Part shown: positions 34,141 to 46,016 of the stretch, piece after piece
Position numbering within the stretch: the first letter of the stretch is position 1
How the letters are laid out: the number at the start of each line of letters is the position of its first letter
Assembly: GCA_963573305.1 (NCBI GenBank)
Contig: OY754330.1
Span: 5,146,001 to 5,210,000, forward strand
Reading direction: 5' to 3'
DNA length: 64,000 nt
Origin: Pyrrhosoma nymphula
Lineage: Eukaryota; Arthropoda; Insecta; Odonata; Coenagrionidae
Notes under the pieces: model-generated
Database searches by the model: none
The model's input: the letters and a program-made list of their open reading frames with translations, nothing else
Told to the model about the DNA's origin: nothing
Translations under genes and position numbers: made by a program

Positions 34141-35740
34141 GAGGAGGGAGGAATGAGAGGGGGGGGGTGGCAAGGGGTCGCAGCATGACTGATCGGAGCA
34201 CACCCTCCCCTGTTTCCGCAGACCCCTCCGCCCCTTCTGATCGCGTTACGCCTCCAACAATTTCCAAGTCACCCAAAACAATCCACTTACGATGAAAACA
34301 CGGCGGAAAAATGATGGGTTAGGATAATGGGCGGCAAGGGATGGCCTAGGGGATGAGTGGGCTGTTAACGACACTCTCTCTCAGGGGCGGCGGTTATCGA
34401 GGGCAAGAAGGGGCGACACACACGCGCGGGAACGCCGCCGGCCCTGATGATTAGGGGGGAGCCAATCCAATCGGGGTCGGGCGGTTAGGCAATGCACTCT
34501 TCTATCGCGTCTTCCCTCACCCCATCACCCCGTGTTGCCCACCCTGCATCCCAAGGGTTAGTGGGGGGATATAAAGGGTGCTGGTAGGACGGCGCGCGAT
34601 CTCTGCATTTATGAATCGGAGATAAGTGAAAGGCAGAAGGGTAGAGGAAAGGGAAAAGAATGTCATTCAATTTCAAAGGAAGGCACACAATTACCCTCTC
34701 CACATTCCTGGCTTTTCACAATAACAGAAAAGACGAGCAAGGAAATATAACATCATTAAAGAATGCCAGGAGGATATTTTTATATATTTTTTAAACAACT
34801 ATGAGACTAATTCAAAAATTGATCGCTCTCAAGAAACCATGCCCATCAGTTTTATGAGAAAAGTTTAAAAAACACCGAAGTTGTCCCAGTGCAGAGCAAG
34901 GGTTCTATTCGAGGGTGTTTTCATTTAATAAATCGGGAGCCGAAAACCGACGGAGCAGAAAATAACCAAGCGAACAGTGAAGAACACGCCAAACTCTTTT
35001 GAAAAGCTCTCGAACGCTTTTTCACTCGGCGTGCAAATAAATAAACACTAATTTAAGCCCGCGGCTGCCTTGCTTTTCACAAAAACAGTCGAAAATCAAT
35101 TACGAGTTCTTCGGCAATCCTCTTTCCAAACGAACAAAGAAGAATTTGGCGGATAAGGTCGCTTACAAACAGGCGCCCCACCCTTCCACTCCCCCCCCCC
35201 CCGCTTCCACTCCCCCTCCCACCCCCTCCCGCCCCCACCCGATTATTTTTCCGCTCTGCCCGCAATCGCCCCATCCCCTCCCACCCCCCTACCACCCCCG
35301 TCCGTCGCTAACGCCGCCGCCGCCGCCTCCGGCCCGATTCCATATACGCACACTCTGCACTCTCAGCACCTCCACCCCCACCCACTCTTTGCCCACCCCT
35401 CCCCCTCCTCCCTCCTCAATCCCCTCCTCTTTTATTCCTTTGGATCCCATATCCGCATCACCAGGATTTCGGAAAACATTTTAATGGCGGAGGATTCACA
35501 CCAGCCATTCAGACAGGAAATAATTCCCTCAGGGAGCGCGCCCCCCGGGTGGGAACCTCCACGCCCCCTCTTCCCCCACCCCCCACCCCACCCCTCCCTC
35601 CTCTCACACAAACACAAAACAACAACAATACACTCGCAGGAAGGACTGGACGGTAGGAGTTGACGGGCGAGGCGCCTTTTTCCCTCCCAGTATCGCAGCA
35701 TCATCTCGTTGGCCAATGGGAATTTGCTTTCAAGGGCGGT
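34141..35740. other. C/G-rich islands separated by AT-rich DNA
   Basis: GC-rich patches at about 34140-34720 and 35165-35740 flank AT-rich DNA. A TATAAAG at 34570-34576 sits next to a G run and could be a core promoter box, but no transcript can be defined. The second patch has extended C runs (35194-35205, 35571-35600) and low-complexity frames on both strands. Confidence 0.35.
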
Positions 35741-36544
35741 AGTGGCGGAATTTATGTCGGCTTATGAGAGTTTGCGTCGTGAATGTGCATCCTTTTTTTT
35801 ATTCATGCATGTTTTTTTTCGCTTTTTCTCGACCTTTTCTATGGCTGGAAGTGCGATCAAAGGAGAAAGAGGGAATAAAAAAGAGAGAGAGGCGATTCCA
35901 CCCACGAACGTAAGCTCGCGTCAACACATGCGCACGCAATATCATCCACAAACGTGCAGTAAATGGTTCTCCATCGAACGGGGTTCTCTGGGATGACACA
36001 TGGTGGCCTAGCTACGAAATTGCAGACTGATACGTCAGACATTTTTCATTTCCTGCCTTTTCGCTTCTTCAGAGTTAACGGTACCTAGCCTTTAATCTGA
36101 TAAAATACGAGCACTACGAGGCGACAAACATTTAATATTAATTTACACATTTTTTGTAATAAACAGCAACAAACAAATCTCTCCAGGTCACACTGAGGCA
36201 ATGTACAATATTACCTAGAGATTCCTTCTCCCACAAAAAATATTTAAATGCTCAAGTGAGCCATTTGTCTTAAGCGATACAAGAGAAATGCAATACTCAT
36301 TTCTGTAGATAGGTACAATACACATGATGACATTCACATAAATTATCTAACCGAAATACTCTTTTGCTCTTCACCCGAATATAGAAACTAAAAAATGGTC
36401 AAATTTAAACATGGTCATTTAACTAGCCACAAACCAGTTCAGATAACATGCCTTCATTCGTAATTTTTTCTTTAATCTTGAATCTCTTTTCATTGATATG
36501 TTTTTGTCATATCAGTAATTAAAAAAAACCTCGAAAGATGAAGC
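35741..36544. other. Unassigned AT-rich DNA
   Basis: Short frames only; no element ends are recognised. Confidence 0.4.
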
Positions 36545-36608
36545 ATCGCAAACTTTGAAGATATATACGGAGGCGAGCCGTTTCGAGCATTCCGTGATCA
36601 GGTCCATC
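36545..36608 (-). repeat. Weak Penelope-type 3' end motif
   Basis: On the minus strand, CCTGATCACGG is followed after a short gap by CTCGAAACG (36605-36578). This resembles the CTGANGA-stem-GAAAC arrangement seen elsewhere in the window but does not match the hammerhead core exactly (CTGATCA). It ends 25 bases outside the P-like element. Confidence 0.3.
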
Positions 36609-36633
36609 CGGCGGAAGAGGGCAGCATCGGGTG

Positions 36634-36641
36634 GTATGTCA
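36634..36641. repeat. Target-site duplication, left (GTATGTCA)
   Basis: Identical to 38375-38382 and directly adjacent to the left terminal inverted repeat of the P-like element. Confidence 0.88.
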
Positions 36642-36832
36642 TAAAGCTCTGAATAGGAAAGTACGATCAACGTTTGATCTCGACATATGCCGACAATCGA
36701 GGCTTCTGATTGGTTCCCACCATTTTTGTCCTATGCGAATGTTTTTGTTGCCATCAGTTGCCGGCTAGAAAGCATTGGAGTGGTTGTGTTTTTCCTAAAT
36801 CAGAGGAGCGATTTTGCTATATAGTTATCAAT

Positions 36833-36990
36833 ATGCCTCAGTGTTGTGCAGTTGGTTGTTCAACGCAGGCGAAGAAAGGGACGAAGTTGCATCTTATCCT
36901 TTCGGGACCAGGGAATTAAATAAGAAGAAAAAAATGGCTCCAAAGGATATCCAGAGTTGACTGGATTCCAGGGAAGGATTACGACAGCTC
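36833..36990 (+). pseudogene. THAP-domain transposase N-terminus, frameshifted
   Basis: The frame starts at ATG 36833 and reads MPQCCAVGCSTQAKKGTKLH, then stops after 28 codons. Shifting frame after that gives PFGTRELNKKK, and shifting again gives WLQRISRVDWIPGKDY, ending near 36983. This order is the THAP zinc finger: Met-Pro at the very N-terminus, Cys-x(2-4)-Cys, a basic loop, a hydrophobic-Pro motif and a conserved Trp. The domain binds the transposon ends in P-element transposase. The later Cys-x2-His pair is not found. Two frame changes make it a pseudogene unless unseen introns explain one of them. The start is chosen because THAP domains begin at the initiator Met. Confidence 0.65.
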
Positions 36991-37280
36991 TAGAATTTCA
37001 TGCCTTTGTATATCTTATGTGTTTATCGTACAGTGATTTGGATTTAATATTATTGATGAACATCATTTCTTCAGAAACGTGCAATTGCAAACCACGTGCG
37101 CAATCAATTAATAGGTGTTGTTTTATCTTCGCATGGTCGGTGATAGAATTGTCTGCCTTTGTTTATCTCACACGTGAATCATACAGTGAATGAATGTTAT
37201 TATTATTAATACACACCATTTTTGGAGAAAAGTGAATTTACAAACCGCGTGCTTAATTATGAGGTGTCGTCCAAGTGATG
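36985..37280. repeat. Degenerate tandem duplication inside the P-like element
   Basis: A unit of about 155 bases appears twice. Shared landmarks are TGCCTTTGTATATCTTATG near 37001 against TGCCTTTGTTTATCTCAC near 37154, and TGCAATTGCAAACCACGTGC near 37080 against GAATTTACAAACCGCGTGC near 37232. Substitutions and small indels separate the copies, so the duplication is old. Confidence 0.5.
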
Positions 37281-38374
37281 AGTGTAATAAATCCAGTCAA
37301 AATTGATTTGTTTATGATTCTCCGTAGAAATACGCCATTGTAAAGTTATATCTGAAGTTATAACGAATGATTGATTGATCACAAGTGTTAGTGCTTCGTG
37401 CTTACAATGCTCTTAGCTATCGAATTCATTTTGAATGCTTCAGTCATTAAACTATACTTATCTCCATTTTGTTGCGATGTAGGTTGAAGGCTATCTTGAC
37501 GATTAGTTAAAAACTCGGTGTCAATTTCGTTAGTGGCAGTGGGGTTTTTATACTTTAGGTGATTTCGGTTTCCTTCATGATTTACCTACTCATAAAATTA
37601 AGCCAAAGCGTTTAGTGACCAGCCGGTTTTTGAGACGTACCACGTCATTCGATCACGTTTTATAACGCCTCTCGGTTTGTCAAAGTTTATCATCTTCCAT
37701 TACGGGTTGCGTATAACTTTAGTGGCCGTGTATATGACAAAAGAACGTTTCAGCGCTATGAGTGATTGACAGCATTTATTTGTGAATATTCTATCATAAT
37801 TCTGATCGATTAAAATACTTGATAATCAATCTAATATGTCTGCAGTGACAATACAATGTTAGTATTCGTCTGTTATCTGTGAGAAGTTACTTCATAGTCG
37901 AGGAAAACTTTACGTTTTACTCCTATTGCAGACAAATATTCTATACCTAGGGTCGATTTTGATGCTTAATTGACAAGTAAGCTAATACATAACTCTGTAG
38001 TTAAATCACATTTGAAAATACGTATGCGTCAGTTATCAACGAGAAGTCACTTTATGAGCGGGGAAAGAATCACGACGTTCCACTCATATTGCAGACGACG
38101 TCGTCGCTGCCGTTTGAGACGTCTGCTGGGCCAGGCAGGGCTCGTATTTTACAGGCCGACTCCCGCATTTTGGATGATATTTTTGATATGAAAATGATGC
38201 AGTATTATAGGCAATTTGATCACTGACGAGTTACCATGGCTCAAATTCACTTAAATATATTTAATTAATTTTTATCACGTGAAAACATGTTTAGTCCCTA
38301 TCTCTCCCATGTAAAAATCGGCCAATCATGGCCGCGCGCGCAAGGTTGACCGTAATTTCCTATCCAGAGCTTTA

Positions 38375-38382
38375 GTATGTCA
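38375..38382. repeat. Target-site duplication, right (GTATGTCA)
   Basis: Matches 36634-36641 exactly; marks the right boundary of the P-like element. Confidence 0.88.
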
Positions 38383-40215
38383 GCATGCGCAAAGCTACGT
38401 GCATATGGGTGTGTGTAGACTCACGCATTCGTCGGGCGATCGAATCCACGCAAAATAGTTTACTTGGGCTGCAAAACCAACAAAAAAGTATCCACGTAAA
38501 ACGATGGAAATTAGCAAATAAATCACCGATCACGACCGAAATATATTGGACGAAAAGCATGGCGAAATAACTCATTAAAATGAGGAAAATCAGCAGATCT
38601 CATTCTCCTGCATCCTGTTTAAGATGAAAGTGAATTGGAAATATATTTTTTTCCGTGAGAATACAACAAAATTTTAACTTTTTAGTTTCAACCTCGACAA
38701 TGCATTTACTAGAGGCTATTTTCCATTGTTTTTCTCCGGAACAAAAATATATATATATATATATATATCTCGGGGTCATTTATAACTCTGCACCAATTAA
38801 CAATTTTCCACCAATCGCTATTTTCTCACTTTGATTTTTACTCAACCATTTCTCAGAACTAAATCCGTAGCTACAGATGCACGTGACTTTTACATATTTG
38901 CTCCCTGCGTAGACTACGTTCGTCACTCATTAACGCTTTACTTCATCAAGAAGGTCAAGAATTATTGATTGTGAGAAGGAATTCACGAAAGCCACAGCAA
39001 AAAAAAACTTCGGAAAAGCAGTCAATAAGGGGATCAAAGGTCAGCGAGATCAAGTGGTCTCCGGGAAGGTAAACCGGAAGTAACTCAATACTCTCCACCA
39101 ACATTTCATTCAAGTCACTTCTTTCTTTTAAAAAATGCCTCCTCACATATTTTTCTTCCCGCAATATCAACTACAAATTCCTCTTTTAAAATGTGTGCGA
39201 ATGCAACGTGTTCACCGTAGTTGCTCAAATCGGAAATTTCTTTCTTTCCAGCCTGCAGACGACTTAGTACGCCAACTCGATCGTCAACCGATTGTGGCCA
39301 CGTTCCCCCCCGTCGCCTCCAGAGTGTGCCTCAGAATAGTGAGGACAAATGAGGATTGCGGTGGCGTCCAGTCCCGTGGGAATCAGCGGACAATGAGATG
39401 CCAAACGAGGATTATCCTGTCGCGAGTGGAGAGAACGGAAAAAAATATATGCATAATGAGCCATTATGCTAATCAACGCTAATCATTATACTCGCCCATG
39501 CATGTTTACCCACGCCACTTCGTAGTTTACGCGAAGATGTCACTCTAATCGGCTGCCATTCATCTCGACTCAAACCTCCGCACTCATTATAGAGGACTCT
39601 TCCAATGTGCTCCCTCCCCCCCCCCACCCACCCCCGATAGCCCCCCCAATCCAAACCCGGGCGACGGAGCCCTCCGGCGGACGAACGGTGCAACACTGGC
39701 CGCGAAGCGTCTTAAGAGCCCCAGCGAGATCCACGCGACGTCATCCACTGTCAAGCAGCGCCTCTCAGCACGGCGACAATTTCCAGGAATTATTAACAAT
39801 CGCAAACACAACAACTACGGCAGCGAACGTCTGGATAATTGCAATTCATAGAAAAAAATGGAAATTCATTGGAAAATTAACAAATTACATGACATACTGA
39901 GGGAATAAGTATAGGATTCCTTAGACCTAAAAGCACACCTGTCCGTTAATCTTCTCCCGGAACTATGGAGAGAGTAATGAAATGTGTTAAAGGGAATCGT
40001 GGAATAGGAGCTGGAAAGTGTCATCTGTCATTTCTGCGCAAACGACACGGATTTACTGCGGGAAGAAGTACGTCGGATGACAATGCAGAGTTTATAAGCT
40101 AACGAAATAAATATTTACATTTCTATGATAATTTTTAAAATTTTCCATTATGCTTATGTTAGAATAGAATAATTTTCTTTAATTTCTAATTTTAATAATG
40201 AATATCTATCAATTT
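38383..40215. other. Unassigned; (AT)11 microsatellite and GC-rich patch
   Basis: An (AT)11 repeat lies at 38747-38768. A GC-richer patch at about 39250-39800 carries compositional frames on both strands (39135-39482 plus, 39469-39814 minus). No gene is recognised. Confidence 0.4.
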
Positions 40216-40800
40216 CATTCTACAGTACGAATCGATATGTCGGAGGCGTCAGATTCAGTCTGGTGGCCATCTGTCTTCAGAGAAATGTAAGACTTTTAAG
40301 TCTCTTACAATTTTCTCAAGTCAATCAACGAATATTACAGACTACTGACAGAACATTAATCAACTCAACCGAGAATGTCACCGCGTCAAAATCTGCACCT
40401 AAGGTTTGCCCTCAGGGCACAGTGATTGGCCCCACTATGTGGAACGTGAATAAATGATATTCCGTAGAAAAATTTCCAAATCCAAGTAATGATATAGCCT
40501 ATGCTAATGGAACTGCTATCAGCATTCTAGGCAAAAAAAAGATAAATAGAAGCTAGAGCCAAAGAATTACAAAGTAAATTAGAAAATTGGACCAACTCAA
40601 ATAAATTAACCATTGAGTAAAATTCAGTCAATATTGTCCGGGCAAAAATCAGCCGGAATTCTTCCTGCAAGATCTATGTAAGGCAGCTTAAAAGGGTTTA
40701 AATTTTTAAATATCTAGGCATTATTCTCGCCGGCAGAATAGCTTTATAGCCACATGTCAAGTACATCAGAGTTGACGGATAACGCGTGACAGAGTGAACG
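40216..40800 (+). pseudogene. R1/Jockey-like non-LTR reverse transcriptase remnant
   Basis: The plus-strand frame around 40400-40455 reads KVCPQGTVIGPTMWNVNK, matching RT motif KGCPQGSVLGPxLWN of R1/Jockey-type elements. About 40 codons later AYANGTAISILG takes the place of the catalytic AYADDTAILIxG. Fragments follow that correspond to the thumb: AKELQSKLENW-like, NK.LTI, and FKYLGIIL near 40700-40735, across stops. The Asp-Asp pair is changed to Asn-Gly and several stops occur, so it is inactive. Endonuclease and upstream RT domains are not recognisable, implying 5' truncation or decay. Confidence 0.65.
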
Positions 40801-41213
40801 CGACAAAAGGATTTTTCCATTGCACTTATTCAGTAAAAATTATTTAAAACGGCGAAACAATATTTTAAATTAGAAGAAACGACGAAACATACGTTTGAGT
40901 GAAAGTTGAACGAAACACGTTCGCTGGAGCGCGCTATGCGAATAGCGTTGGCACGTCGAGCTGCGATTCACTTTACGCGGTGACCGAAACCCCGCCAGTA
41001 GCATGCATAACTTGGGAAATGAGAGGATCAATTGAAAATTAAAAAGACAATGAGAATTCATAGTTTGAGGACGTGGGCTACAGACTTGGTTCTGCGGAAA
41101 AATTACATTTAAAATCGTCTCCGGGCGCAAAAAACGAAATAAATTAATGGAAAAAGGCAGTCAAAGGCAGTAAAACATGTAAGAACTTCACGAGCATCAC
41201 TCTCACTCACTCA
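40801..41213. other. Unassigned DNA
   Basis: Short frames only (40870-41130 minus); may include the 3' tail of the RT remnant upstream. Confidence 0.35.
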
Positions 41214-41432
41214 GTGATTCAACCCGAAGGTTGGTTTGGATAGTTGAGGGTAGAGCTCAACCCGGACTTAGCCACAGGCGTGTGGATTTCACACATTCAG
41301 GGTAGATAGGGGGCCAGTTCCTTTCCCCAGGCGTTCCGGTTCCGGGGTGTCCAAAGGCTTCACCCGGATTTGAACCCGTGACCCTTCGATCAGTAGCCAA
41401 GCGCTCTACCCACTCTAGTCCACCACGCTCCC
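41214..41432 (-). repeat. tRNA-derived SINE, family A (copy 2)
   Basis: The minus strand starts with a tRNA-like head (41432-41359) containing GGGTAGAGCGCT as A-box region and B box GGTTCAAATCC at 41376-41366. The body then runs to about 41214. It matches 7437-7697 over head and body and is the more compact copy. The head resembles a full tRNA more closely than the other SINE heads here, but the variable and anticodon arms do not fold cleanly, so it is a SINE rather than a tRNA gene. Confidence 0.75.
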
Positions 41433-42310
41433 ATTCACGAGCATAATAATATTAAAATAATACATGCTAAATACTTAAAAAACATCGATGTAAGTGTAAG
41501 CATCATATTAGAGCCACATCACCTGGATTAACTCGTGGCTGGCCACGGAGATTTCAACGTCCATTTACACACGGATGTCGTCTCGGCAGATGCGGGTAAG
41601 AGGAGGACAGTGGCGTGCGCAGGATTTAAAGAATGAAAATGCTATGGATAAGAGAGAATGGAATTATGGCACCACGCGGAGGTGAGAGGAATTGGAATGG
41701 AATGCGTGATGAAATTCAGCCTTCGACATAAAATGAAACCAATGGAGGTGTTTGCCAAAAGAAAAGGAGAGAATATCGCCCCTCGCGGCGAGAACAGTCC
41801 GTGAAATCTCCATCCGAGGACTGCAATGGACAGGGCGAAGAGGGATGATGAACAGGAAAGAGACGAGCGAATTAAGGCTCGCCACTGCGTACTCTTTGCA
41901 ATATAAATTTACAACCAAAACATACGTAAATTTAAAATAAAAAACTAAATTATGTAATTAATTAAAGTAGAAAGATTAAAGGGGGTTAACAAAGGTGGAA
42001 CCATCACTTATAGAATAAACAACAACAAAGACACACGCGTGTTTCTGTTAAGTGCGCCAGACCCATGTATAAAGAAGACCAAAAAGACGGAAGGAAGAAA
42101 TGTAGGTGACTGAACATCACCGAAACTCTTCACCACTCCATGTTTTACGATCGACAATTCGATGGCTACTTTCGTTGCACCAATGAAAGTTTAAGGTGGC
42201 CTAAAATCAAATTAATAGTTATAAGGAAGTATTGACGGCCCCCAAAATGGCTTCCTATATTTAATGAACGCGATTTTCGCCCGCTGTACTAGCACACATA
42301 TGTGGGTCTG
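41433..42310. other. Unassigned AT-rich DNA
   Basis: Short frames only (41664-41918 minus, 41752-41940 plus). No domains. Confidence 0.4.
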
Positions 42311-42950
42311 CTCTTATAAGCTCCCACTTGACTCAACGGGTGGCGTTTCCTTCCCAGTTGCGACTCCCAGATGTCTCCTCTCCTGACCCACCTCCCGCCA
42401 GCCGGGAAATTATGGGAAGAACAGAGAAGCTTCCTCTCATTGTTGCACTGAGGGTTTCCCAGAAATATCTAATTCGCCTGGCCAGGGTTTCACAAGGTTT
42501 CCAGGGGCAAAACTCGAATTCAAAGCGGAGACCCTTGCGACTTTAAGCGAACACTCACAGGTTTAAGTCTTTCTTAAACCGCAACCCCTCCTCCTTTCAT
42601 ATTACGGAGCCCTCTTCCCCTTTTGCCCGCAATAAACGCCCCCCACTCCTTCTCTGGGGTCTGAGCCCCACCCCCCCTCCCTCCTCCTCCGCTCCTACGA
42701 CGCCACTCCATTGGTTTCCAACCCCCGCGAACACCCCCTAACAACGCTCTCCATCTGCATCTATCTTGCATCTCCTGCCACCCACCAACCGCCGCCATTA
42801 GGGGGGGGGGGCACGCACGCCGAGGGCGACACCTACCCTCCCCCACCTCCCTCCCCGCGACCACCCCTCCCTCTCCCCACGGGCCGCGAACGTAGTCACA
42901 CCAGTTATCTATACTTATTTTCCGCACGGGTCGATCCAAGATTCTTAACT
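42311..42950. other. C/G-tract island
   Basis: GC-rich with a G run of ten at about 42801-42810 and C runs at 42669-42675. Low-complexity frames lie on both strands (42574-42939 minus, 42711-43022 plus). Not called as genes. Confidence 0.45.
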
Positions 42951-44990
42951 ACATATAATAATAATCGGGGCGGCGTTTCAGCCGAAGCTCGCGTGCTCGG
43001 CGAGAGTTTCCATAATCAGTGAAGCTTTTTTTTTTTAAATAATGCACATACACACAAATGTCCACTGCGGTGGGTAAATATAATCGTGAGGGTTGGACGT
43101 TTTGCTCGCGGGTACAACGATTAAATCATTTTCTAAAATATTTATGCGATTGAAAGACAACTTCCTCCGGAAAATCAAGAAAGTCATTAAGTGATATGAT
43201 GGATAATTTTCACTTAAGGGTAAACGGCTTGCCCTGCACTCGGCTAATGACGTAATTGTTTTAACAAAAATCACGCAATTTATTCAGCATCGTTACCGAG
43301 CAAATGATTCTGGTTCGTTATGAAATACTAACGGAGGGCTTCTCCTTAAACTCAAAAATTCCCAAGGCAACACATAGATGAAAGAGAGGTCAAAGGCTCT
43401 TGATACAACTTCCTTCAATGCAACTGCATTGAGATTTCAGGAAACAAAATGTATTCATTTAAATCGTAGAGTAACTATATGTGACCGAAAGGCCTCCACT
43501 GCTTCATACAGCATCTAATTACCTCAATGAGGAAGTGCATCCATCGTTCCAAGGATCGCCACGCCTTCCAAACAGATCTCATTGCTCGAGTAACGTGACC
43601 ACAATAATCGACAAGAAATCAACGTGAAGTGATCCATGCGACTGAAATCCAACCTGAAGACGAATTCTAGGGACTGGTTCACTCTCCTAGCACGGTTCGA
43701 TGAGGGCGCTTCGTTTTCACAAGACGATTAATCTTCTCAAGCATTTCAGTGAAAGCCTAAGCGTATTCCGAGTAGAGGAACGACCGACACCAAATCAATC
43801 CGGACATATTTTGACCAAATGTAACAAACTAGAACCTCTCCGAAGATAATATAACATTTTAGGGGTTCTGCAGTCAATTTTTGGCGATTATAGAGGATTG
43901 TGAACGTTTTACTGTTTTTAAAAGGCTATCACTGGAAATTTTGTTTGGCAATTACCATTTATTTATTTTGTATTTAATTTTAACATAATTCAAAACAATT
44001 CTAAGTTTGCCTTCAAAACGTTTGTTTCGCATTTTTACCATCCATTAAAATACTTCTAAGGATAAACCATGACTGTTAGTGCCAGTCATCCCTCTTTTTG
44101 TTGCGCAATACCTATACTAATTAATTTAAATTTTAAGACGCCAAATTCAGGTTGGAAGAATTCCATAATTTGATGGAAAACTTATAGGATTCAACCAACT
44201 ATTGATCGGTGCTAAGTGATCTCCGTCGTCGGAGCACCAAAATAAAATATTATTACTCCTCAGCAGCCAGTTTCACGCCATCTTGACGTTACAGTCCATT
44301 CTGGGAAGTAGTCCTAAGCATCTTTCTTCTGCGCTTGACTCCTCTTAACCACGAGGCAGATAAGGAGCAGGTGATCGGCAGAGAGGAGAATAGGGAATAT
44401 TTGGGGCTTTCCATTCAAAGTGTTGAAGTACTGCGCACATCGGAACACGATATCAGTGCACTTGAGCGAAACGCACGAACGACGTTTAATGGAACTAAGT
44501 GCGCTATGGCGAAATGTTTTGCAATCTGCAGGGTAGGTAGCATTCTTACAGGTGCACAACAGTCTCGGCCTAATGTTTTGTGTAAATATGTTGAATTCGT
44601 TCGAAGTAAGTATTTATTAAACCCAAGTTTTTTATCACTGAATAATCATAAACTTTACAACATGCATTTTTGATGCATTTACTGCAAATCAACAAACTTG
44701 GCAACAATCACGGATGCGGTTATCGATGTTCTTTTGTTGTGTAGCTTATATCAACTATCCTCCCGATCTGTTTGGAAGTGCGCTACCCTACCCATAGTGC
44801 GCAGGGTCTGAATCACGAATGGAAGGCAAGTGCGCTGTTGCATTACGAAGTGATTAGCGTTTACTATTATGCGAATGGAATGGCACCCATTGATTCCACG
44901 CAGATTTTTTTAGTATCTAGTATTTAATATTGAAAATTTTTAATTTTTATTTCTTTTCTTTATTATCAGCGCAGTTTTGCTTTTACACTC
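42951..44990. other. Unassigned DNA
   Basis: AT-rich for the most part. The 112-codon frame 44335-44673 (plus) is not low-complexity, but I do not recognise it and it shows no domain. Confidence 0.35.
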
Positions 44991-46016
44991 GTATGCTGTG
45001 TGAAGCTGCCTCCAGCGCCGCCAACTATAGCTTTCATGAAGAAGCCCCTGGCGCTGGCGGGGAACGAATTCCGATTTCCATCGTCAACGCACTGCCAACA
45101 TGGCGGGGAGAGTGACTTGCTCTCGTTATTCCAATGTAATCGCTCGATGGTGGCGACATCATCCCAGCCTACACTCCGCTTTAAGGCCGCTCCAGACGGA
45201 GCCAAGAGTTGACGGAGCTCGGACGAGGGGGCCTCCGATCGAACCCCGGATCGAATGCCGGAACGGGTGGGGGGGGGGGGATAATCCAACCCGGCATGCA
45301 TCAGAGAAGGAAAATTCAACGTATTTGGATTTTCTAGTCTTTTCACCGCATCACTGCGAAATAGCCCACAGTTTAGCCTTCTCAGATTATTCCAATCCCT
45401 AAACTCATACTTACAGTTGGTATTGAACAAATAAGTTCAGAATTTTAGAAACTGTAGAATCATTTGAACCGAATTCAAGCAAGATAACGGTAGAAATCGC
45501 CGAAATGGGTAGAGTACGTCAATGGAGATGTTTGCGTGCCGATATTACTATCATTAACTATTGTAATAACGATACTAATATACTTAGGCCCAGTCTTATA
45601 ATGACTGATTAATGTTAGCAGTAAGATGGCGTAGTCTTTTCGCTTGACTTGACGCTAAGAGTTTGGCCGTTTCTTACCACATTAGTCATCGTTTTTTGAC
45701 GCTTGCGTTTCCAATGGGTTTTCCGATGGGAATTGCCATCGGCGTACATATTTTTACTCCGAGAAATTATTGAACCAAAGATTGAAACACCAAGCCTTGC
45801 ATGCATTTGGTAAACATTACCAGGATATGTATAAAGAATAACAGGTGTACGGGATAAAAATATTAAAAAGGAACATAGCTTGGAAACACTGGATGTAAAA
45901 TTTGTTTCTACGAAGATGCAAGTAATGCACTAAGAGAAGGAAAATAACGATAAGAAAATGCACACAGTTCTGTTTTGCTCACATTATAGGCAATGGTGAC
46001 TTCTGCACCCACTCAT
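44991..46016. other. Unassigned; GC-richer patch to about 45300
   Basis: A 154-codon minus frame (44966-45430) overlaps several plus frames and shows no domain. A G run lies at 45269-45279. From 45430 the DNA is AT-rich. Confidence 0.35.

Larger units (their letters stand above)
36642..38374 (+). mobile_element. Degenerate P-like (THAP) DNA transposon
   Basis: The left end TAAAGCTCTGAATAGGAAAG... and the right end, read inward on the minus strand, TAAAGCTCTGGATAGGAAAT..., match at 27 of 30 positions. An exact 8-bp duplication GTATGTCA flanks them. P-superfamily transposons make 8-bp duplications and encode a transposase beginning with a THAP zinc finger, and a THAP-like segment starts at 36833 inside the element. 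At 1,733 bp with no long open frame it is shorter than an autonomous P element and cannot make transposase. The hAT superfamily also makes 8-bp duplications; the THAP segment is what favours P. Confidence 0.8.

Noticed and set aside
41359..41432. tRNA gene
   Set aside because: A and B boxes are present, but the cloverleaf is incomplete and the head is fused to a repeated body that recurs at 7437-7697, so it is a SINE.
44335..44673. 112-codon plus frame as a gene
   Set aside because: Composition is not low-complexity, but no motif is recognised and no promoter or splice context supports it.
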